A DNA stretch of 64,000 nt from JBEVOS01 sp964563395. Lineage in GTDB: Bacteria; Pseudomonadota; Alphaproteobacteria; Caulobacterales; Aquidulcibacteraceae. The DNA is taken from assembly GCA_964563395.1 (NCBI GenBank), contig CAZLWK010000010.1:50625-114624 (forward strand), given 5' to 3'. This document shows, in pieces, positions 50,205-59,484 of this stretch. Numbering within the stretch: position 1 is the first letter of the stretch; each line of letters starts with the position of its first letter. The position numbers and the translations under genes were made by a program. The notes below the pieces were generated by a model. The model was not told the origin of the DNA. It ran no database searches and saw only the letters and a list, made by a program, of their open reading frames with translations.

Positions 50205-51809
50205 ATGGCCCGCTCCAATGCTTCGGCGCCGCCCGCGCCCGCCCAATCCGCTGTTTCTGGGCACGACCGCGTCCTCATCATCGATTTCGGCAGCCAGGTG
50301 ACGCAGCTCATCGCGCGCCGCGTGCGCGAAAGCGGCGTCTATTGTGAAATCCATCCCTTCAACAAAGCCGGTGAGACGCTGCGCGGCGGCTTCAATCCCA
50401 AGGCGATCATCTTCTCGGGCGGTCCGGCGAGCGTGACCGAGGGCGAGAGCCCGCGCGCGCCGGAGGAGGCGTTCGTGCTCGGCGTGCCGATCCTGGCCAT
50501 TTGCTATGGTCAGCAGACCATGGCCGTGCAGCTCGGCGGCAAGGTCGAGGGCGGACACGCGCGGGAATTCGGCCGCGCCGATATCGAGATCAAGAAGGCG
50601 AGCCCGCTGTTCGATGGCTTTTGGAAGGTCGGCGCGCGCTATCCGGTCTGGATGAGCCATGGCGACCGCGTGACCGAGCTCGCGCCCGGCTTCGAGGTGA
50701 TCGCGACGAGCGAGAACGCGCCCTTCGCCATCGCCGTCGACGAGAAGCGCCGCTTCTATTCCACGATGTTCCATCCCGAGGTCGTGCACACGCCGGACGG
50801 CGCCAAATTGCTGCGCGCCTTCACGCACGACATCGCCGGCTGCCGCGGCGATTGGACGATGGCGAGCTTCCGCGAAGAGGCGATCGCGCGCATCCGGGCG
50901 CAAGTGGGCGATGGGCGCGTGATTTGCGGCCTATCCGGCGGTGTCGATTCAAGCGTGGCGGCGGTGCTGCTGCACGAAGCGATTGGCGCGCAATTGACGT
51001 GCGTGTTCGTCGATCACGGCTTGATGCGCGCCAATGAGGCGCGCGAGGTCGTCACGCTGTTCCGCGATCATTACAATATCCCGCTCATTCACGCCGATGA
51101 GAGCGAGCGCTTTCTCTCCGCACTTGAAGGTGTCGATGATCCCGAGGTGAAGCGCAAAACCATCGGCAAGCTTTTCATCGACGTGTTCGAGGAGAAGGCC
51201 AAAAGTGTCGGCGGCGCTGATTTTTTGGCGCAGGGCACGCTCTATCCCGACGTGATCGAAAGCGTGTCGGCGATCGGGGGGCCGTCCGTCACCATCAAGT
51301 CGCACCACAATGTGGGCGGCCTGCCCGAACGCATGAACATGAAGTTGGTCGAGCCGCTGCGCGAACTCTTCAAGGACGAAGTACGCGCGCTGGGGCGCGA
51401 GCTTGGCCTGCCGGATGCGTTCGTCGGGCGCCATCCGTTTCCAGGGCCGGGCCTCGCCATCCGTGTGCCCGGCGCGATCACGCGGGAAAAGCTCGCCATA
51501 TTGCGCGAGGCGGACGCCATCTACCTCGACGAGATCCGCAAGGCGGGGCTCTATGACGCGATTTGGCAGGCGTTCGCCGTGCTCTTGCCGGTGCGCACGG
51601 TCGGCGTGATGGGCGACGGACGCACCTACGAATATGTGTGCGCGCTGCGCGCGGTGACGAGCACCGACGGCATGACCGCCGATTTCTTCCCATACTCGAT
51701 GGACTTCCTCGGCCGCGCGGCCACGCGCATCATCAACGAGGTCAAGGGCGTCAATCGCGTCGTCTATGACGTGACGAGCAAACCCCCAGGGACGATCGAG
51801 TGGGAATGA
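50205..51809 (+). CDS. guaA: GMP synthase (glutamine-hydrolysing)
   Basis: 534 residues. N-terminal class I amidotransferase with GGPASV, the nucleophile Cys in ILAICYGQQTMAVQ and a His-Glu pair in MFHPEV. ATP-pyrophosphatase domain with LSGGVDSSVAAVL. C-terminal dimerisation domain ending RIINEVKGVNRVVYDVTSKP and IEWE. Makes GMP from XMP. The 3' end is an integration target for a mobile element that begins just after the stop. Confidence 0.97.
   Translation: MARSNASAPPAPAQSAVSGHDRVLIIDFGSQVTQLIARRVRESGVYCEIHPFNKAGETLRGGFNPKAIIFSGGPASVTEGESPRAPEEAFVLGVPILAICYGQQTMAVQLGGKVEGGHAREFGRADIEIKKASPLFDGFWKVGARYPVWMSHGDRVTELAPGFEVIATSENAPFAIAVDEKRRFYSTMFHPEVVHTPDGAKLLRAFTHDIAGCRGDWTMASFREEAIARIRAQVGDGRVICGLSGGVDSSVAAVLLHEAIGAQLTCVFVDHGLMRANEAREVVTLFRDHYNIPLIHADESERFLSALEGVDDPEVKRKTIGKLFIDVFEEKAKSVGGADFLAQGTLYPDVIESVSAIGGPSVTIKSHHNVGGLPERMNMKLVEPLRELFKDEVRALGRELGLPDAFVGRHPFPGPGLAIRVPGAITREKLAILREADAIYLDEIRKAGLYDAIWQAFAVLLPVRTVGVMGDGRTYEYVCALRAVTSTDGMTADFFPYSMDFLGRAATRIINEVKGVNRVVYDVTSKPPGTIEWE
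51785..51809 (+). other. Probable attachment site (attL) at the guaA 3' end
   Basis: The last codons of guaA (GGGACGATCGAGTGGGAATGA) are the recurrent insertion target of guaA-specific genomic islands. The GC-rich core chromosome ends here; an integrase of the right family begins 315 bp downstream. The integrase side copy would re-form guaA's end, as usual. attR is outside the window, so the crossover cannot be proven. Confidence 0.6.
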
Positions 51810-52124
51810 TTCAGGGCCTTAAGTAGCGGTTCGCCCGCTATCGAAATTCAAACTCAACGCTCTGAAATCTCATCAAAATCTAATCGACTGCATTCGCCAC
51901 CGTTCGCTGAGCAGCGTGACGGTCTGACGGTGCGCGTGACGGTCTCGCCAATTTTTATGCGCATCGCTATGGGCCGCACCGTCAGGGCATTTCCCGTCGG
52001 TTCCGGCCCACTTGGAGCACAATACGATGCAATACCAAGTGGTTAGGCGAGTTCTGACGGTATTTTGGCCTGACGGTATTTCGGGCCAGTTTTCGCGCCT
52101 TTCCGCGTCCAAAGGAGCGGAAAA
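51810..52124. repeat. Gene-free integrase upstream region with repeated TGACGGT
   Basis: 315 bp without a gene between guaA and the integrase. It contains TGACGGT at 51917, 51925, 51937, 52055 and 52071 and its complement at 51978; one more copy (52190) is inside the integrase gene. A 7-mer at such density is far above chance. The likely role is integrase arm-type or regulatory sites. The integrase promoter is probably in the same stretch. No other feature seen. Confidence 0.65.
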
Positions 52125-53381
52125 ATGCTGACGGATACGGCTCTCAAGAACCTGAAAGCGAAAGAGAAAACGTACAAAGTCACGGACCGTGACGGTATGT
52201 ACGCGGAGGTGAAGGCGACGGGACGGATCGTCTTCCGTTTCGACTATCGTCTGCACGGTCGCCGCGAGACGCTCACGATCGGCCACTATGGTCGCGATGG
52301 CATCTCGCTTGCCGAGGCGCGAGAGCGCTGCATTGAAGCGCGCAAGGCCGTGAAAGACGGCCAATCGCCCGCGCAGGAGAAGCAGCGCGAGAAGCGCAGG
52401 CTAAGCGACGCGCAGAACTTCGGCGAGTTTGCGGAGGCCTATTTCCGGGATTCCAAAATGGCGGAGTCGACACGCGCCATGCGCAGAAGCGTCTACGATC
52501 GCGACATTGCGCCCGCTTGGAAGAAGCGTCTACTCGTCGAAATCAGGCCGGAAGACCTGCGAGGCCTTTGCGGCAAGGTGAAGGATCGCGGTGCTCCTGC
52601 AACGGCGATCCATGTTCGCGATATCGTCAAGCAGATCTACGGCTTCGCCATTCTTCATGGCGAGAAGATCGAGAACCCGGCGGAGGCGGTTGGTCCATCG
52701 TCAATTGCCACTTTCGAGGTGCGCGATAGGGCGCTCACGCCGAGCGAAATCCGCATCGCGTTCCGTCTGATCGAGCGCGTCGCGACCCTGCCGACTATAC
52801 GATTGGGTTTGAAGCTCATTCTTCTGACTATGGTCCGGAAGAGTGAGCTGCAGGATGCGACTTGGGATGAGGTCGACTTCGAGAACGCCGTTTGGTCCAT
52901 TCCCAAGGAGCGAATGAAGAGGTCCAAGCCGCACAATGTCTATCTGTCCTCTCAGACGCTCGACATTCTGATCGCGCTCAAGACATGCTCGGGCAATTCC
53001 CGTTACTTGCTTCCATCGCGCTACGACGCAGATGGTCCAATGTCGCGGGCGACGTTTAACCGAGTGACGACCGCGATCGCGGAACTGGCGAAGAAAGACG
53101 AATTGTCCCTCGCGCCGTTCACAGTCCACGATCTCCGCCGGACTGGGTCGACCTTGCTCAATGAAGTCGGATTCAACAGCGACTGGATCGAGAAGTGTTT
53201 GGCGCACGAAGATGGGCGTTCGTCGCGCGGCGTTTACAACAAGGCTGAGTATGAGCCGCAGCGGCGCCATATGCTGCAGGAGTGGAGCAACATGGTCGAG
53301 GCATGGATCAGCGGCGCCAAGTACGCGCCGGTGATACTGCCGCCGGCGATGGAAATCGCGGCGCACGACCCGCACGCTTAG
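52125..53381 (+). CDS. int: Tyrosine integrase (P4-like, DUF4102 N-terminus)
   Basis: 418 residues. N-terminal arm-binding DUF4102-type domain (LTDTALKNLKAKEKTYKVTD, GRRETLTIGHYGRDGISLAE). Catalytic residues are Arg in LLTMVRKSELQDATW, Lys in the SIPKERMK region, HxxR in TVHDLRRTGSTLL, His in CLAHEDGR and Tyr in GVYNKAEYE. It recombines the element at the guaA site. The stop overlaps the AlpA gene by 4 bp. Confidence 0.93.
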   Translation: MLTDTALKNLKAKEKTYKVTDRDGMYAEVKATGRIVFRFDYRLHGRRETLTIGHYGRDGISLAEARERCIEARKAVKDGQSPAQEKQREKRRLSDAQNFGEFAEAYFRDSKMAESTRAMRRSVYDRDIAPAWKKRLLVEIRPEDLRGLCGKVKDRGAPATAIHVRDIVKQIYGFAILHGEKIENPAEAVGPSSIATFEVRDRALTPSEIRIAFRLIERVATLPTIRLGLKLILLTMVRKSELQDATWDEVDFENAVWSIPKERMKRSKPHNVYLSSQTLDILIALKTCSGNSRYLLPSRYDADGPMSRATFNRVTTAIAELAKKDELSLAPFTVHDLRRTGSTLLNEVGFNSDWIEKCLAHEDGRSSRGVYNKAEYEPQRRHMLQEWSNMVEAWISGAKYAPVILPPAMEIAAHDPHA

Positions 53382-53653
53382 GCGCGAACCGGACGCGCGC
53401 GGCGACGCGTGACGTCGGGATGCGGCGGGTTCACCGAACCCGTCGCCTTCCGGCGAGCCTCCAACCACGCATTCACTTCTTCGAGGTCCCAGACCGGGCA
53501 ACGCGGCGTGAGATAGAAGCGCTTCGGAAATTCGCCGCGCTGTTCCATCTCGTAGATCGTGGTGTCGGCGAGGGGGATGATCTCGCGCAATTGCTCGCGC
53601 CGGATCGCGGGCCGCGCCTTCACCAATTCGACGCGCGTGAGCATGCCAGACAT
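53378..53653 (-). CDS. AlpA-family regulator/excisionase
   Basis: 91 residues: a MerR-like wHTH IIPLADTTIYEMEQRGEFP then KRFYLTPRCPVWDLEEVNAW, the AlpA signature. AlpA proteins activate the integrase or act as excision factors in P4-type elements. The start at 53653 fits the family; a longer frame upstream is antisense noise. Confidence 0.88.
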   Translation of the reverse strand: MSGMLTRVELVKARPAIRREQLREIIPLADTTIYEMEQRGEFPKRFYLTPRCPVWDLEEVNAWLEARRKATGSVNPPHPDVTRRRARPVRA

Positions 53654-53753
53654 GATCGCTCTCCTATTTGGGCGACGATCATGTCGGCAGCAGAACAAGA
53701 GGAACCGCCCGGGAAACGATAGGAAATGGTCAGCTCGCCTGGCGCGCGAGAGT

Positions 53754-54953
53754 TTAGCGATCCACGCCGCGCAGCAGCGTTGATATGGATCGACCGCTTT
53801 GACGTGCGCGCGCGGCTTCGATAGCGCGCGTTTGCATGAGTGACTTGCGGATATCGAGGTGAAGCTCAAGCGCCTTGAGGCCCTCCCGCCAATTCGGCGC
53901 AAACTGCAGGACGTTGCGTTTCACTTCCGTGGCCAGGCCAAGGCGCCTGAGTTCGTGCGCTCGAGCTTTCATGGCGTCGGTTGCCGCCGCATCGCCCGAA
54001 GGCGAGCGCAGGTCGGCGATGCGCACTTTGCCATCCTTGTCGAGTTGGTCGCCGATCCATTGATCGAGCCGCGTGTGCCGGTGCGCCCGCACCTCGCGGT
54101 GCAGTGCGAGACGGTTATCCTGTCGCGTTCGGTTACCGAGCCGTTCCGTGGCGACGTCGCGCGCCGCGGAGCGAAATCCGTGCTGGATGAACTCTCTCGG
54201 GATGATGAGATCGCGGCCATCGTCCCGGACTCCGCGCAGGATGATGTGTGTATGCGGGTTGCCGGTGTCCCAGTGGTCGACCGCCACCCATTCGAGCTTT
54301 GTGCCTAAAGCGGCTTCGGCCCGCCGCATGACCTCGCGTGTGTAGTCCTTGAGGTCGCCGAGCTTCGTGCCGTTTTCGGGCGCCAGGATCAGCCGGAAAT
54401 GCCGGCGATCTGTTTGCGCCCAGGACGCCGCGCGCTCGCCGCCGTCAACGTCAATTGACGAACGGTCGTAGAAGGCCGTGTGGGTATCGCGTTTTAGATA
54501 GTCAGCATGCGCCCGCGCCTTGGATTCCTCTGAACCGGCCACTTCAGCCTCTGAGGCATCCGGCAGACTCGGTGAACGTGCGGCCGCCGCATCTCGCGCT
54601 ACGTATCGCGCGTGGGCGCGCAGCGCCGCGCCACCGCCGCCAGCATGACTGAAGTAGTGGATCTTCACGATGGCGCGTTGGCGCGGATCATACGTGGCTG
54701 ACGCACCTTGCGGTGAGGTGCTTCGCGCCGCCTTTCGAGATGAGCCGATCAGGCTGTGCAGCTTCTTACCATAGCCTGCGCGCGTCGCGCCGCCGCCTGA
54801 TTTCGCGCGCCCGTCGAGACGGCCTGCGATGATGTCAGCATTCAGATCTCGCGCGATGCTCAGCGATTTACCAGGACGAAACACTTCAGCGCCGAACATG
54901 TCGCGCTTCAGTTTTCCGGCGCGGAAAAGTCGGCTGATGCTTTGAGTTTCCAT
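53754..54953 (-). CDS. Relaxase of the RlxS/DUF3363 type, shortened
   Basis: 399 residues. N-terminal relaxase domain: RHFRLILAPENGTKLGDLKD, LGTKLEWVAVDHWDTGNPHT and the metal-binding HTHIILRG. A C-terminal continuation resembles RlxS (LKALELHLDIRKSLMQTR). Full relatives are usually well over 600 residues with a DUF3363 domain, so the C-terminal part looks missing. It would nick at oriT for mobilisation. No mating-pair or coupling-protein genes are in view, which suggests a mobilisable rather than self-transmissible element. Confidence 0.8.
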   Translation of the reverse strand: METQSISRLFRAGKLKRDMFGAEVFRPGKSLSIARDLNADIIAGRLDGRAKSGGGATRAGYGKKLHSLIGSSRKAARSTSPQGASATYDPRQRAIVKIHYFSHAGGGGAALRAHARYVARDAAAARSPSLPDASEAEVAGSEESKARAHADYLKRDTHTAFYDRSSIDVDGGERAASWAQTDRRHFRLILAPENGTKLGDLKDYTREVMRRAEAALGTKLEWVAVDHWDTGNPHTHIILRGVRDDGRDLIIPREFIQHGFRSAARDVATERLGNRTRQDNRLALHREVRAHRHTRLDQWIGDQLDKDGKVRIADLRSPSGDAAATDAMKARAHELRRLGLATEVKRNVLQFAPNWREGLKALELHLDIRKSLMQTRAIEAARARQSGRSISTLLRGVDR

Positions 54954-55531
54954 CGTGCGCGCCGCTTGCAATGGTGAGGTGCGCGCACCTCGTGCGCACC
55001 CTGCGATCATCGCGCGCACCTCGCATTTGCGCCAGTGTTTGCAAGCGATTGGTGTGTGGAGTGGGGTGCTCTTTATCTTGCATTCCACCCCACCTTCATT
55101 CGTCCATCAATACACACTCACAATCAGTCACGCTGAAGCACGAAATGCGCTCTTCGCGCAGCAGGGCGGGTGGGCGGGGTCTTGCGCCAGGGATGGAAGC
55201 CCGAAGGGCCGAGACGAAGACTCGGTTCACGACAGCCCGGTCGTCAGCGCAGCTGACGAGGCGCCCAAACCAATGACAGACAACAACACGGATAGGTGCG
55301 CGATTTCCAGCCTACGCTGAAAGCGCGCACGAAGGGTGGGCGGGTGGGAAAGCTCATGACGCCGCGCCGCTTCAGCGGCCGTGTCTGGAACGAAACTCGC
55401 TCACTTGCGCGGGCTCATTCTAGGCGGGGGCTTGAGATCGGTGCGCGTCAGCGCCCTCTTTGCAGTCGGTCTCATCACCAAAACTGGCGTTTTCCACAGG
55501 CGGGCGTAAGCTTCCGCAGGGGTAGTGGGCG
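54954..55531. other. Gene-free region, candidate oriT
   Basis: 578 bp without a gene, between the relaxase and the membrane protein. Around 55199-55258 three short hairpins follow one another: GCCCGAAGGGC (55199-55209), CCGAG/CTCGG (55209-55213/55221-55225) and CGTCAGC/GCTGACG (55242-55248/55252-55258), with a G-rich GGCGGGTGGGCGGGG just before. Similar GGATGGAAGCCCG...GAGACG clusters occur in alphaproteobacterial mobile DNA (from memory). This is the best oriT candidate by location and structure. Confidence 0.45.
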
Positions 55532-57727
55532 ATGGTCGACGCGGTCCAATCAGATTTCGCAGCGCCTGAGGCTCACCCTCCCGCGCGCTGGGTGAGCTGG
55601 CTTGCCACATTGAGCCTCGTCTTGGCGCTCGCGCCAGCCCTCATTTGGCTCTTAGGCGCCCGAGGCGTTCTTCAGATCGCCCCGCTCGAAGCTGTTATCG
55701 CTTACGGCGCCGGCGCTGTTATCGCGCTCGGGACCGTCATCGGCTTGGGGCTAGCGCGCCGCCGCGTACCGACGTGGGCGCTGGCCTCGGTCGCAATCGT
55801 TCACCTCATCCTCGCCGCTGAACTGGGCCACGCTTTAGCCGACATCGCAGCCGGGCTTGATGTCGGTCTTCTGCTGGCGCTTGCCGCGCTCGCTCCGAGC
55901 GCCGCGGCGGTCTGGGCTCGATCCAGGCTCGACCTGACGCGTGCGCCTACAATTAGGCGCGCAGTGGCCGCCGCCAGCGCCGTCGCGTTCGCCGAACTCG
56001 GCGCGCTTTGCGTCCTTGCCGCCGACGTCCTGCCAGCCGGCGAGCCGTTTTCTCCGGGCGCTGTCATCGTGCTCTTTGCGATCATCGGCGCGCTGCCGAT
56101 GATGACGGCGGCGCTCGCCGCCCGGCGCGAAAAGAAGCTGCCCATCGCCTTCAATCCCGATCCGCCGTACGGCCATATCACCAGCCTTGGCGCGCTGACC
56201 TTGGTGCTGTTCGTCTTGATCATCGCCGGCCTCGGCCTTTGGTCCTCATCGAACGGCATCGACGCCCGCATCAGCCAGAACACCGGCCTCGGGACGGTTG
56301 CGGGCTTGGTCGTTGCGTTTTTCGCGGTTGCGATCATGCCGACGTCGCGGCGTGTCAGCAAAGCGCTCGATGCGATCTCCAAGACCCTCGAGCGCTGGCT
56401 GGGCGGCGTGTCCAAGGGCTTCAGCGCGTTCGACGCCACCCTTGTTTTCGCGGTCGCGCCGCTTCTGGGCGCAACGCAGCCCAAACGCATCCCGCGCTAT
56501 GGCCTGCTGTTCGGGCATTTGATCGGGCTTGGCGTGCTGGGCTGGCTCTTGCCCGCCCCGTGGGGCCTCATCCCGCTCATCTCTGCGTTCGTCGGCGTCG
56601 TGGCCATCGCCAGGCGCTGGGCTTGGGTCGAGGAGGACCGCGAGAACGCGATGCTGAACCGTCAATTCTCCGGCGATCACATCCGCATCGGCTTTTCCAA
56701 CGATCTCCGCGACGAGGCGCTCTTAGGCTTCATGTCGCTCTTCGTCATCGTGCCGCTGGCGCTCCGTCAGCTCCACATTGCCGACGGCGGGCACATGTTC
56801 GTCATCGATGAAACGACCAATGCTGACGATGTCTGGGCCTGGATCGGCTTTTTCGGCGCCGAGCTTGCCAAGGCGGTTCCGTTTGTCGACTGGGCGGAGA
56901 TCTATCAGGTCGAAGGCGCGGCCCCGATCAGCATGGACGAAAGCCATGTGGGCGAAGCCCAGCACGCCGTATTCGCCACCCGCGTCGTCGTCGATCTCGT
57001 CTTCCTCGCCGCGCTCTTGCAAGCGATTTCAAGCTTGCAGCGCAGCGCCAAGCTCAAATCGATGTTCTATGACGACCGCACCATCGACCGGCTCGATCCG
57101 TTTGCTGAGGACGCAGCTTTCCGCGAACTCGCTGTCGCCACTGAGGATGGCGGCTGGAAGCTGATCGACAAAGTCCCGCAGCCGTTTTGGGACTATGACG
57201 AGGATCGCCTCGAACATCTCGCGCAGCCGGAAGAGGGCGCGATTCCGTTCGTCGCCCGCGCGATCCTTGAACGCAATCGCCAGCGGCTACCCGAAGAACT
57301 GCTCGCTGACGAAGCGCGCCAGGAGACGCCTGATCCCGCGAAGTTGGAGGCCCTTGTCGGTCGCATTCGCGACGAGCGCGTCGATCCCGACATCGGCCAA
57401 TTGAAGCTCGCCCATCTCATCTTGAACAGCGACAGCAAGGCATGGAGCGTGCGGGCCCAGATCGTGCAGATCATCGCCGACAATTGGCGCAAGGATGGCG
57501 CGGTCGCCGCGCTCTGCGACATGATCATTCCGAGCGGCGCGCGCGACGGACGCGCCGAAGTCCGACTAATCGCGCTAACGGCGCTTAACCAGGCGGCGCT
57601 GCTCGAAAACGACCGTAGCGCTCAGCAGACGATCGTGTGGGCCGCCGTCAAAGGCAATGACGGTTCGACCAAGGTGCTGAACGCGGCCGCGGAAATGCTG
57701 AAGCAAAACCCGAACTGGCAGGGTTAA
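55532..57727 (+). CDS. Large multi-spanning membrane protein with soluble C-terminus, unknown
   Basis: 731 residues. About 10 hydrophobic helices in residues 20-360 (LATLSLVLALAPALIWLLGA and others), then two or three more up to ~500, then a soluble acidic domain (EAIPFVARAILERNR-like, DIGQLKLAHLILNSDSKAWS, RAQIVQIIADNWRKDGAV) that looks like helical HEAT-type repeats. No recognised family. It is convergent with the TIGR04141-like gene, 13 bp apart, in the island's cargo; the two may form a functional pair. Confidence 0.65.
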   Translation: MVDAVQSDFAAPEAHPPARWVSWLATLSLVLALAPALIWLLGARGVLQIAPLEAVIAYGAGAVIALGTVIGLGLARRRVPTWALASVAIVHLILAAELGHALADIAAGLDVGLLLALAALAPSAAAVWARSRLDLTRAPTIRRAVAAASAVAFAELGALCVLAADVLPAGEPFSPGAVIVLFAIIGALPMMTAALAARREKKLPIAFNPDPPYGHITSLGALTLVLFVLIIAGLGLWSSSNGIDARISQNTGLGTVAGLVVAFFAVAIMPTSRRVSKALDAISKTLERWLGGVSKGFSAFDATLVFAVAPLLGATQPKRIPRYGLLFGHLIGLGVLGWLLPAPWGLIPLISAFVGVVAIARRWAWVEEDRENAMLNRQFSGDHIRIGFSNDLRDEALLGFMSLFVIVPLALRQLHIADGGHMFVIDETTNADDVWAWIGFFGAELAKAVPFVDWAEIYQVEGAAPISMDESHVGEAQHAVFATRVVVDLVFLAALLQAISSLQRSAKLKSMFYDDRTIDRLDPFAEDAAFRELAVATEDGGWKLIDKVPQPFWDYDEDRLEHLAQPEEGAIPFVARAILERNRQRLPEELLADEARQETPDPAKLEALVGRIRDERVDPDIGQLKLAHLILNSDSKAWSVRAQIVQIIADNWRKDGAVAALCDMIIPSGARDGRAEVRLIALTALNQAALLENDRSAQQTIVWAAVKGNDGSTKVLNAAAEMLKQNPNWQG

Positions 57728-57739
57728 TTACGTCGGCGC

Positions 57740-59362
57740 TTAGCGTGAAGGACCGCCGCTCTTTTTGGACGCGGCGGGTGTGGCTACGGGCGCCGCCGTT
57801 GGGATGAAGCAGAAGCGTGCTTCGGTATCCATGGCGCGCAACGCCTTGATGCTCCGGCGCAGCGTTATGCGCGAGAAAAGCGGCAGGTTCATCGCTTTGT
57901 CGGCCGGATCCTTGTGCGAAACGATGGCGTAGACAACCGCGAACTTGCGCGCGTCGATCGCCTTGATCATCGGATGGATCTGTTCGACCGGCGCGCGTTC
58001 GTTCACGATCCGCTTCAGCTTGGTGCGCGCGGCGTCGTTCTCCCGCAGCAATTCCGTGGCGGTCGTGCCCTGATTGAAAAGGTGGCTGAGCTTGAAGGAA
58101 AAGCTCGACACTTTGACGTGCACGAGTACGGCGCGCGCTTGACGCAAAAAAATGTGGTCGGCGGGCTCGACCGGCGTCATGCCCTGCGGGGCGACATTGG
58201 TCTTGTCGAGTAGAACGACGCCTGGGCTCGTTCTGGCGAAATCAACATTGTAATCGCCCTCGCACGCATGCGCATAGGCAGGGAAGGGCGAAGCGATCCA
58301 GGCGCGGTCGAGATCGCTATGGAGCTTGTCCATGAATGCGCCCTTGGCGCGGTACCAGGCGCGGTCCAGGAGATGGAAGGTGTCGTTCGTGCCGGCGATC
58401 TTGGTTTCGAACATCAGTGCGCGATAGACGCGGTAGGTCTTGCGCGCCTCTTCGCCCATCAGCACGTGCAGTTTGTGTTTCTTGAGCGCGGCGATGGTCA
58501 TCGCCGAGATGTCGACCTTCTTGTCGGCCAGGTAATCAAGATACGGCTTGAGGAAGATCTCGCTTTCGGCGGACGCGCCACCGGCGCCGGAGAAGCGCGC
58601 CCGCGCCATGCCGTGATGGTCGATGATCTCCGGCACCGCCAAGTGCAGGTGGGGCGAACCATCGATGAGCGCTTTCAGCAACGCCCCGTCGAGCTGCTGG
58701 ATCAAAGCAGGTTCGCGGACGCGGGCGATATTTTGCGCGCCCGGGAAATTCTTTTTCCACGTTTCCGACAGGTAGGCGCCCAGTAACACCTCACACAACT
58801 TTCCGAGCAGCGGCCCACGCTCCTTGATGTGAAGCCGGAGGCTTGCCCCGCCTGTGGCGCTGTCGAACCAGCCCTTGTATCGCTCTTGCACGCGCGCCGT
58901 GATGCTCTTCAACACTTCGGCGTCGTACTTGAAGTCGAGCAATGTCAGATCGGATTCATCGGCGCCTTGAGTGCGCCGCAGGCGCGCGGCGCCCGGTTCG
59001 CAAATGTCGGCGCTGCGCAACTTGTCGGGCTGCGCGGCGTTCAGGATGAACTGGAGCCCGAAGTCGTGCTCATAGGCGTCTTCGTCGAGCTTGTGATAGG
59101 CGTGGCCGAAAGTGATGGCGAAGAGCCGCTTCTTGGCCGGCACGAAGAGGATGGCGCCGAGGCTTGAGCGCTGCAGGTCTTCTTCGACCTCAAGATAGTC
59201 GCACCAATCCGGCGTCTGAGGTTCGCCTTCGAGGCCAAGTAAGACCGCGCCTGGCGGCAAAGCGCGCGCTTTCAATCGGCGCAAGCGCGCCCCCGCGATG
59301 ATCGCGCTCTCGACGGTCTCGCCGTCCTTTAGCAAATAGATGGAGAGGGCTTGCGCGCGCAT
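57740..59362 (-). CDS. TIGR04141/DUF6119-like sporadically distributed protein
   Basis: 540 residues from the ATG at 59362, MRAQALSIYLLKDGETVESA. Recognisable pieces are SSLGAILFVPAKKRLFAITF, GHAYHKLDEDAYEHDFGLQF and PDKLRSADICEPGAARLRRT, the N-terminal half of TIGR04141/DUF6119 proteins. Known only as sporadic island cargo; role not established, perhaps defence. The frame is open further upstream but with no similarity. It is preceded on the same strand by ardC, 122 bp away. Confidence 0.65.
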   Translation of the reverse strand: MRAQALSIYLLKDGETVESAIIAGARLRRLKARALPPGAVLLGLEGEPQTPDWCDYLEVEEDLQRSSLGAILFVPAKKRLFAITFGHAYHKLDEDAYEHDFGLQFILNAAQPDKLRSADICEPGAARLRRTQGADESDLTLLDFKYDAEVLKSITARVQERYKGWFDSATGGASLRLHIKERGPLLGKLCEVLLGAYLSETWKKNFPGAQNIARVREPALIQQLDGALLKALIDGSPHLHLAVPEIIDHHGMARARFSGAGGASAESEIFLKPYLDYLADKKVDISAMTIAALKKHKLHVLMGEEARKTYRVYRALMFETKIAGTNDTFHLLDRAWYRAKGAFMDKLHSDLDRAWIASPFPAYAHACEGDYNVDFARTSPGVVLLDKTNVAPQGMTPVEPADHIFLRQARAVLVHVKVSSFSFKLSHLFNQGTTATELLRENDAARTKLKRIVNERAPVEQIHPMIKAIDARKFAVVYAIVSHKDPADKAMNLPLFSRITLRRSIKALRAMDTEARFCFIPTAAPVATPAASKKSGGPSR

Positions 59363-59484
59363 TCCGGTTCGAGCTGTTTGAAAAGAGCCCGCCAGCACAG
59401 CCGACTCGCACTTAACAAATGCTTTCGCGGACGTGCGACGCCAGCGGTTAATTCGGTGTCGAACTGAGACGCCCGAGTCTCTTT

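Noticed and set aside
51810..52124. CRISPR array from repeated TGACGGT
   Set aside because: Repeats are 7 bp, unevenly spaced and in both orientations; no spacers or cas genes. Integrase or regulator sites fit better.
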